A program made the translations under genes and the position numbers. From positions 930,001 through 994,000 of the forward strand of contig NW_026705177.1 of NCBI RefSeq assembly GCF_029867415.1: 64,000 nucleotides of DNA. The letters run 5' to 3'. Shown here piece after piece: positions 57,634-64,000 of this stretch; positions within the stretch are counted from its first letter, which is position 1; each line of letters opens with the position of its first letter. This DNA comes from Vicia villosa (Eukaryota > Streptophyta > Magnoliopsida > Fabales > Fabaceae). The notes beneath the pieces are model-generated. The model made no database searches. It saw only the letters and a program-made list of their open reading frames with translations, and was not told where the DNA came from.

Positions 57634-58977
57634 ATGGCTCCCGCCACCAGAGATTACATCCGAATCAATATCTCAACGGTGCCATCTGAACTCAAAGTCT
57701 TGGTAGCAGAATTCCCCAGGAATGCTCAATTCACTGAAAAGCATGGTCACCTACTCCATTTGGTTACCTCAAAGTTTGAAGAAGACATGATACGGGTCCT
57801 GTTCCAGTTCTTCGACCCTGAACATCATTGCTTCACATTTCCTGATTACCAGTTGGTACCCACTTTGGAAGAATTCTCTGAATTAATTGGATTACCAATC
57901 CGAGATCAATTACCTTTCACTGGTTTAGAAAGAAAACCAAAACCTGAAGTCATTGCTGCTGCTTTACATCTGCAAAAGTCAGAAATCAAATCCAATTGGG
58001 AAACAAAGAGTGGAGTTGAGGGTTTGCTTGCCAAATTCTTACTGGAAAAGGCTCGACTACTGCTAGAAAACAAAAGTTATCCAGCTTTTGAAGAAGTTAT
58101 GGCTCTTTTGATCTATGGGTTGGTTTTGTTCCCTAATTCCGACCAGTTCATAAGTGTACACATCATCAACCTTTTCCTAATTCGCAACCCGGTACCAACA
58201 TTGCTGGGAGACATCCTACACTCTCTACACACTCGTACCACGAAGAAGCGAGGAACTCTCATGTGCTGTATACCACTGCTGGCTAGGTGGTTTACATGTC
58301 ATCTTCCCCGATCAGTACTGAGAAATGAACAAAGAGCACAATGGTCTTACAGAATCATGTCTTTATCTCATTCAGATATCCGATGGAACAGCTTCTTTCA
58401 AAGAGACATTACTATCATTGATCATTGTGGAGAATACCCTAATGTGCCACTCCTTGGCATTAAAGGAGGTATCACTTACAATCCCTCTCTAGCTCTACGC
58501 CAATTCGGATATGCAAGAAGCAACGGTCCTCATGACATGATTATCCGTGGCATTGTGTTTGATTACGAGAATGATTCTCACAGACACCGACGAAGATTCA
58601 TACAGGCTTGGGACAGTGTCTATAGAATAGAAAGCAAAACTCTGGGGCAATGGAATTCTATTCCTATGGAACTTTACCTCAGATGGGTGCGTACTCATGC
58701 TCAAAAACTCATGATGCCCTATCCCGCTGTTCTACCTGTGACTATCGAATCAGAAGTCGAAGGTTACGAACCTCAAGTTATTCTACACCCGGATATGCCA
58801 ACTGACTTGGAAGAGTTGCAAAAATCCTGGGTTCAACTCAAAGAGGAAAGAGACACCTTCAAAGAACACTGTCAGGACTATGAGAGAAGGCTATTCGAGC
58901 TCACCAGACAGCTTCAAGAAGAACAAAGAATCAACGCATTCCTGGGGACAAAGAAAAAGCGCCCACGGGAGACCTGA
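57634..58977 (+). CDS. Ogre ORF1 protein (DUF7745-like)
   Basis: 447 aa from the ATG at 57634; the frame is also open upstream to 57412, but MAPATRDYIRINISTVPSEL is the conserved-looking start. ORF1 ahead of gag is a peculiarity of Ogre and some Tat elements; its function is unknown. It has a globular part of about 370 residues with ADD-like helical stretches (FDPEHHCFTFPDYQLVPTLE, ELIGLPI, DIRWNSFFQRD) resembling the plant domain I know as DUF7745, then a charged C-terminal coiled coil (about 395-435, rich in E, K, R, Q and L) and a basic end KKKRPRE that could be a nuclear signal. The ORF is uninterrupted. The gag-pro ORF follows after 226 bp on the same strand. Confidence 0.85.
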   Translation: MAPATRDYIRINISTVPSELKVLVAEFPRNAQFTEKHGHLLHLVTSKFEEDMIRVLFQFFDPEHHCFTFPDYQLVPTLEEFSELIGLPIRDQLPFTGLERKPKPEVIAAALHLQKSEIKSNWETKSGVEGLLAKFLLEKARLLLENKSYPAFEEVMALLIYGLVLFPNSDQFISVHIINLFLIRNPVPTLLGDILHSLHTRTTKKRGTLMCCIPLLARWFTCHLPRSVLRNEQRAQWSYRIMSLSHSDIRWNSFFQRDITIIDHCGEYPNVPLLGIKGGITYNPSLALRQFGYARSNGPHDMIIRGIVFDYENDSHRHRRRFIQAWDSVYRIESKTLGQWNSIPMELYLRWVRTHAQKLMMPYPAVLPVTIESEVEGYEPQVILHPDMPTDLEELQKSWVQLKEERDTFKEHCQDYERRLFELTRQLQEEQRINAFLGTKKKRPRET

Positions 58978-59203
58978 AAGATCATTTATTTTATTTTCTG
59001 TCTTGTAAGCCCAAATGAGGCAAAGAAAAAAGAATAAATTGATTAACTAACGTTTGTTGCTTCTTTAACAAATCTAGACTCTATGATCCTTGAAAACATT
59101 GCACACATGCATTCACATGCATTGCATACACATTGCATTTCATACATTGCATTTCATACATTGCATTCATATACATTGCATACACATTGCATAACAGGTT
59201 CAC

Positions 59204-62200
59204 ATGACGGATTTCTCATCTTCTCGCTGTTTATTTCAGTCAGAAGAGATGGAATCTGAAATGAGTATCAAGAATCTCGAAGTACAGAATGCCCAAGTTC
59301 AAGTGGCAATTCTGGAACTGGCAAAGGGGCAACAAGAGCTGAAAGCCCTGATACTCAAGAAGAAGAAGAAGCCCAAAGAATCTGCAGGCTTGAGTTACCT
59401 GAGAAGGAAGATCAAGATCCCTGTCAAAAAGATCAAAAAGCCACCAATCCCTGAAATAGTCGGTGATGGTGAACAAGAAGATAATCAAAGCAACCAGGGT
59501 TCTGCTAAACCCTCTCTCTCTTCAAATGAAGAAGAAGATCATTCTGGAGATGAACAGGATGATGACAAATACCAACAGTTGGAGGATCGTATGAAAGCTA
59601 TGGAAATACAAAAAATACCTGGCTTAGATTTCAATGATCTGGGACTCGTGTCGGATGTTGTCATCCCTCCAAAATTCAAAGTTCCAACCTTTGCAAAGTA
59701 TGATGGAGTTTCTTGTCCAAAACTACATTTGAGATCTTATGTGAGGAAGATACAACCTCATACAACAGATAACAAATTGTGGATTCACTTTTTCCAAGAA
59801 AGTCTGTCAGGTACACAACTCGAATGGTACTACCAGCTAGAAAATACCAAGGTTCATACTTGGGAAGAATTAGCTGCTGCTTTTTACAAACAGTACCAAT
59901 ACAATGCTGATCTTACACCCACTCGTACTCAATTGCGAGGCATGTCTATGGGACCAAAAGAAAGTTTCAAAGAGTATGCACAAAAGTGGAGAGATATGGC
60001 TGGAAGGGTTCAACCACCCTTATCTGATCGCGAACTAGTCGACATGTTCATGGGCACTTTAACTGGCCCATTCTATAGCCATTTGCTGGGAAGTTCATCA
60101 TCAGGTTTCACTGACCTAATACTGACCGGAGAACGTGTCGAAAGTGGCATTCGAAATGGAAAAATTCAAGTAGGATCCTCCTCTGGTACTACAAAAAGGC
60201 CCATCAGAAATGAGGTCAATACAGCGCAAATTCAGAAAAGTCGCAAAAATGAACAGCATCAATCTGTAGGGGCAGTTCTGATCTCCGCATCTGCACCTCA
60301 AAAAGATCAACAGCCAAAATATACGCATCGACCAGATGCACCAAGAAGAACTTTCACCAAAATCAACATGCCAATCTCTCAGGCATTGCAGCACTTGCTT
60401 AAAGCGGATCTGATCACATTAAGGGGTCCTCCGAAGAATGTCAACACTTCCTCTCTGAATTATCGCCCTGATGCGACATGTGCCTATCACTCAAACTGTC
60501 CAGGACATGACGCAGATCACTGCTGGGCCCTGAAAAATAAAATACAAGATATGATAGATGCTGGTGAAATTGAGTTCGATCCTCCAGAAACTCCAAATGT
60601 CATCACAGCACCTATGCCAAAGCATGACAAAACTGTCAACGCTATCCTGGACACTGTTTACATCTATGATGTGAATGAATTATCAACTCCACTCTGCGAA
60701 GTCAAAGGAAAGTTCATCCAAGCTGGTTACTTTCCAGGTTGTGATCCCGACTGCTTTTATTGCTCACGCCAACCCAATGGTTGTGAAAATCTAAAGATGG
60801 GAATTCAAAAACACATGGATCGCCGTATCATTATGTTTGAGAGGCTCCCTTCTATGGACATGTTGGGCAAAGTCTTTGCCAACGGGATAAGAATGGAAGA
60901 CGTCTCAGTGATCTCCAGCTTACCATTCAAAATCTCTACCAAGGCTCCATTCAAACTTTCTGCTACACTCAAAGTGGCATCAGTAGTCATTGCTAGACCA
61001 ACTCCATTTCCATACTCCTCAGACAAAGCTGTCCCATGGGGATATGACACTAATGTTTACATTCATGGAGTTAAGCAGGATCCCTCGACTAAAGAGGACG
61101 CAACACTAACTACTTCAGCTGTAAGTAACATTGCAGGCACTAGCAAGATCACGAGAAGTGGAAGAATCTTTTCACCAGAAATTTCTCCAAATATTGCTGC
61201 TAGTCCAATCCAGGTTCCAATTCCTATTCCAGATATCAACACTCGAGGCAAAGAGCCACTGATCGAACCAGTTCAAAATCCGGTAGAGATCACTGCTGAG
61301 GATCCATCAAAGCAAGAGATGGACGAAATATTGAAAATCATCTGCAAAAGTGATTACAATATTGTCGAACAACTGGGGCATACTGCTTCAAAAATCTCAA
61401 TGTTATCTCTGCTAAAATATTCAGAAGCTCATGCTAAAGCTCTAATGAAGTTCCTTCAAGCTGCGCATGTGCCTCAAGAAATCCCAATCGACCAATTTGA
61501 GAATTGTGTCGCCAGTCTTACAGTGCCCAATGGTCTTGGTTTCTCTGATGTGGATCTAACTCCTGCTGGAAGAAATCACAACAAGGCCCTGCACATCTCT
61601 ATCGAATGCAACGGCACCACTCTGTCTCATGTGCTAATAGACAATGGTTCCTCTCTAAACGTGTTACCAAAGGTAATACTGGAAAAACTTGACTTCAAAG
61701 GAGTTGTGCTACAACCAAGTGATGTGGTTGTAAGAGCCTTCGATGGGTCAACAAGAACGGTGTACGGAGAAGTTAAGCTCCCAATCAGAGTGGGCTCTCA
61801 AACTTTCGATGTTATCTTTTCCGTAATAGACGTTCTTCCAACATACTCCTGTTTACTAGGACGCCCTTGGATACATGGGGCAAACGCTGTAACTTCTACC
61901 CTGCATCAGAAGTTAAAATACCCAGTAAAAGGAAAGGTTGTCACAGTCTATGGCGAAGAAGAATATATGGTCAGTCACTTGAGCAACGACAAGTATGTTG
62001 AGATGGAGGGCGAATCCATCGAAACTCCGTATCAAGCTTTTGAGGTTGTATCTCCAGATATCTCTACCACCAAGCATATTCCTGCTACAACTATGGCTTC
62101 TCTCAAAGATGCCAAAGCCATGATTGAACAGGGTGATCGCACAGTGTGGGGACAACTCCCTGATATACCCTACAAGTCCGACAAGCTAGGTCTGGGCTAT

Positions 62201-62947
62201 AATGGTGAAAATCAAAAGAATGATCAAAATCCTCGCTCTGAAGGGTTAATATCACACTTCGCCAGCCAAGAAGTAAACGCCATTGATGATGAAGGGACAT
62301 ACTTGAACCACATCATTCAGCCATATCCAGACGAAATTCCACCCATTACCATGGGAATGTGGGATGCTGTGGGAGGACCAAATGACGGTTACAACTACCA
62401 GTATATCACACCTCAGAATTCTTACATTGCTCTGGAAGATCTTACTCCAACAGAAGAGGGTAATCAAAATGACGGAAGTATCACAAGTCCCGTCACTCAG
62501 CAATATCAAAATCCACCCAAAGAAGTATGGGACACGCTAGGAGAACCCAGCGGCAAATACGACTATATGTTGAAATATTCCGCTCCTCCGAGCTTTTCAA
62601 CTCCCATCAAAGACATTGTCCCGACTGGATGGGACGAACAGTACGACGACAACTTCGCTCTTGAAGAAGCCAGGAAGATGCCAAACAACGAAGGTTATTT
62701 TCTGTCACAGTACACTCCTTATCAGGATGCACAAGTCTCTATTCAAAACATCATTCCTACTGCATGGGACGGCCTTATCGAGCATCTCGCTCAGCCAATA
62801 GAGGGACCTCCACCTGGATTCTCATATCCAACAAATCATCCAACTTATCCTGAGGAATTACCTACGCATTTTCCCACTAGCGGAATCAATGCTACGGAAG
62901 ACGAAAAGAACAACTGCAACTGGAACAGCTGGGTGCTCCCTGATTGA
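59204..62947 (+). CDS. Ogre gag-pro polyprotein, complete ORF
   Basis: 1247 codons without a stop. Start could be 59204 or the later MESEM at 59234. Order: N-terminal coiled coil and basic KKKKK tract (about 10-60); acidic Asp/Glu-rich linker; retrotransposon gag core (about 148-320: PPKFKVPTFAKYDGVSCPKL, WIHFFQESLSGTQLEWYY, EYAQKWRDMAGRVQP, MGTLTGPFYSHLLG); an atypical knuckle CAYHSNCPGHDADHCWALK near 426; a second Cys cluster CDPDCFYCSRQPNGC; aspartic protease (about 800-910) with active site LIDNGSSLNVLP, Asp at 813, and flap/return LLGRPWIHG; then a long tail with repeated PT.WD motifs. It assembles the particle and processes the polyproteins. The stop at 62945-62947 precedes an intron-like gap, so this ORF is the unspliced product. 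Confidence 0.92.
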   Translation: MTDFSSSRCLFQSEEMESEMSIKNLEVQNAQVQVAILELAKGQQELKALILKKKKKPKESAGLSYLRRKIKIPVKKIKKPPIPEIVGDGEQEDNQSNQGSAKPSLSSNEEEDHSGDEQDDDKYQQLEDRMKAMEIQKIPGLDFNDLGLVSDVVIPPKFKVPTFAKYDGVSCPKLHLRSYVRKIQPHTTDNKLWIHFFQESLSGTQLEWYYQLENTKVHTWEELAAAFYKQYQYNADLTPTRTQLRGMSMGPKESFKEYAQKWRDMAGRVQPPLSDRELVDMFMGTLTGPFYSHLLGSSSSGFTDLILTGERVESGIRNGKIQVGSSSGTTKRPIRNEVNTAQIQKSRKNEQHQSVGAVLISASAPQKDQQPKYTHRPDAPRRTFTKINMPISQALQHLLKADLITLRGPPKNVNTSSLNYRPDATCAYHSNCPGHDADHCWALKNKIQDMIDAGEIEFDPPETPNVITAPMPKHDKTVNAILDTVYIYDVNELSTPLCEVKGKFIQAGYFPGCDPDCFYCSRQPNGCENLKMGIQKHMDRRIIMFERLPSMDMLGKVFANGIRMEDVSVISSLPFKISTKAPFKLSATLKVASVVIARPTPFPYSSDKAVPWGYDTNVYIHGVKQDPSTKEDATLTTSAVSNIAGTSKITRSGRIFSPEISPNIAASPIQVPIPIPDINTRGKEPLIEPVQNPVEITAEDPSKQEMDEILKIICKSDYNIVEQLGHTASKISMLSLLKYSEAHAKALMKFLQAAHVPQEIPIDQFENCVASLTVPNGLGFSDVDLTPAGRNHNKALHISIECNGTTLSHVLIDNGSSLNVLPKVILEKLDFKGVVLQPSDVVVRAFDGSTRTVYGEVKLPIRVGSQTFDVIFSVIDVLPTYSCLLGRPWIHGANAVTSTLHQKLKYPVKGKVVTVYGEEEYMVSHLSNDKYVEMEGESIETPYQAFEVVSPDISTTKHIPATTMASLKDAKAMIEQGDRTVWGQLPDIPYKSDKLGLGYNGENQKNDQNPRSEGLISHFASQEVNAIDDEGTYLNHIIQPYPDEIPPITMGMWDAVGGPNDGYNYQYITPQNSYIALEDLTPTEEGNQNDGSITSPVTQQYQNPPKEVWDTLGEPSGKYDYMLKYSAPPSFSTPIKDIVPTGWDEQYDDNFALEEARKMPNNEGYFLSQYTPYQDAQVSIQNIIPTAWDGLIEHLAQPIEGPPPGFSYPTNHPTYPEELPTHFPTSGINATEDEKNNCNWNSWVLPD

Positions 62948-63241
62948 ACAACTGGAAAGCAGAGGATGTGATCTCCTTTGATCAGGAGTAAATGCCATTT
63001 CCTGTTTTCTTTGTGCAAAGATAAAAGTGGTTCCTGAACAATCGAACCATGAGCTTGAAAGCCGTGTGCCTTAGCACAACGGTCCTTCTATAAAAAGGGT
63101 TTGTCATATCATGATTATGTGCATTCAATAAAATCATGGGATGCTTGCATGTTCAAAATTTTGTGATCCTTTTTCTTTCTTTATTCGCTTTCAAATAGCT
63201 ATGTTTTTCTCTTCATACACACTCACATATCTACCATGCAG
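62948..63241 (+). other. Ogre pro/RT intron-like gap
   Basis: Non-coding stretch between the gag-pro stop and the RT frame. It ends with a pyrimidine-rich tract and the acceptor CTACCATGCAG at 63241, after which the RT frame opens. Published Ogre elements have an intron here whose removal joins pro to RT. RT is in the frame starting at multiples of three, gag-pro in the frame two bases off, so an intron of length 3n+1 is needed. The donor must lie before the stop at 62945; GG|GTGCTC at 62933 gives 309 bp and does not satisfy this, so the donor is unresolved. Confidence 0.6.
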
Positions 63242-64000
63242 ATTCACATACACGCTGGATCCAGTCAATAACGACTCTGCTATTGCCCGTCATGACTTTG
63301 AAAATCCGATCTACCAAACTGAGGACGAAAGTGAGGAAGATTGTGAAGTGCCAAGAGAAATTGCAAGACTTCTAGAACAAGAAGAAAAAGCCATACAGCC
63401 TCATGAGGAGCCGATTGAGGTCATCAACTTGGGCAGTGACGAAGAAAAGAAAGAGGTCAGAATTGGGGCTGACTTAGAAAACAGTGTCAAGCAAAGACTG
63501 ATTCGATTGTTGCAAGACTACGCCGAGATATTCGCCTGGTCTTATCAAGATATGCCTGGCCTTGACACGGACATTGTAGTTCATCGCCTGCCAATCAAAG
63601 AAGGAAGCACTCCGGTCAAACAGAGACTGCGAAGGAGTAAGCCTGATATGTCAAAAAAGATCAAAGACGAGGTTGAAAAACAATTCAATGCCGGATTCCT
63701 AAAAGTTGTAAGTTATCCTCCTTGGATAGCTAACATCGTGCCTGTACCCAAAAAAGACGGGAAAGTCAGAATGTGTGTAGACTACAGAGATCTGAACCGG
63801 GCAAGCCCTAAAGATGATTTCCCTTTACCGCACATCGATGTACTAGTTGACAATACCGCACAATGCAAGGTATTCTCCTTTATGGACGGATTCTCAGGGT
63901 ACAATCAAATCAAGATGGCACCCGAAGACATGGAAAAAACAACCTTCACAACTCCCTGGGGAACCTTTTGTTACAAAGTAATGCCCTTTGGTCTAAAAAA
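63242..64000 (+). CDS. Ogre reverse transcriptase, 5' part (cut by window end)
   Basis: 253 residues open to the last base. An acidic leader (EDESEEDCEVPREIARLLEQ, LGSDEEKKEV) is followed by the lead-in RLIRLLQDYAEIFAWSYQDM and the fingers/palm of a Ty3/gypsy RT: VHRLPIKEG, NAGFLKVVSYPPWIANIVPV, KKDGKVRMCVDYRDLNRASP, FPLPHIDVLVD, VFSFMDGFSGYNQIKM and TTFTTPWGTFCYKVMPFGLK. The catalytic YxDD, RNase H and integrase lie beyond the window. It has no start codon of its own and is expected to be expressed by splicing from the gag-pro ORF. Confidence 0.9.

Noticed and set aside
62945..63241. Frameshift or stop mutation separating protease from reverse transcriptase
   Set aside because: A 294-bp non-coding gap ending in a good acceptor matches the known Ogre intron position better than a mutation.

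Overview
The window is plant nuclear DNA, almost certainly from a legume of the pea/vetch tribe (Vicieae; Pisum is my best guess). The reasons are AT-rich intergenic sequence, GT-AG introns, dense nested retroelements, and above all the start of an Ogre-type Ty3/gypsy element, whose 4.1-kb LTR, extra ORF1 and spliced gag-pro/RT layout are a Vicieae hallmark. Two ordinary host genes are present. One is a complete 11-exon DRG (developmentally regulated GTP-binding protein, DRG2-type) gene at 10598-17277 (+), 399 aa. The other is a single-coding-exon ELF4-like gene of the EFL3 type at 19607-19951 (-), with a 5'UTR intron. A pair of tandemly duplicated defensin-like (DEFL) genes at 31167-31607 and 42025-42471 (+) is the third host locus.

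Layout. 1-1363: three head-to-head inverted dimers and one monomer of a tRNA-related SINE-like unit; one dimer reads as a 402-bp perfect palindrome. 1364-3528: relics, including an F-box-associated-domain fragment. 3538-8155: a complete Mutator-like element (MULE) with an exact 9-bp target duplication. It carries a transposase gene with an added OTU cysteine-protease domain (one premature stop) and, on the opposite strand, an intact three-exon plant-mobile-domain (MAIN-like) gene whose 3' end overlaps the transposase tail-to-tail. 8156-10505: AT-rich intergenic DNA. 10506-17277: DRG. 17278-19606: intergenic. 19607-20680: EFL3-like gene. 21342-28345: MITE and a decayed antisense Ty1/copia element interrupted by an inverted LINE fragment.

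26283-32896 and 37074-43966 are direct copies of one segment (offset about 10.8 kb) carrying copia gag, LINE and LTR relics and the DEFL gene. A hAT-like MITE with an 8-bp target duplication is present only in the first copy, and the second copy preserves the empty site. Between the copies lies a CACTA transposon with Transposase-associated/Tnp2 and Ulp1-like protease pieces. 44037-52837: LINE ORF1 relic, Cassandra-type 5S-containing LTR, a 3.1-kb solo LTR with 5-bp target duplication, copia RNase H relic, a 9-bp-TSD MITE, and an Athila-type 5' LTR with primer-binding site. 52838-64000: an Ogre element inserted just after the Athila primer-binding site: 5' LTR, primer-binding site, ORF1, a full 1247-aa gag-pro ORF, a short intron-like gap and the start of reverse transcriptase, cut by the window end.

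The most unusual objects are the composite MULE (OTU-fused transposase plus antisense plant mobile domain gene, joined tail-to-tail), the palindromic SINE dimers, and the DEFL duplicates that differ mainly in one three-residue inter-cysteine loop.
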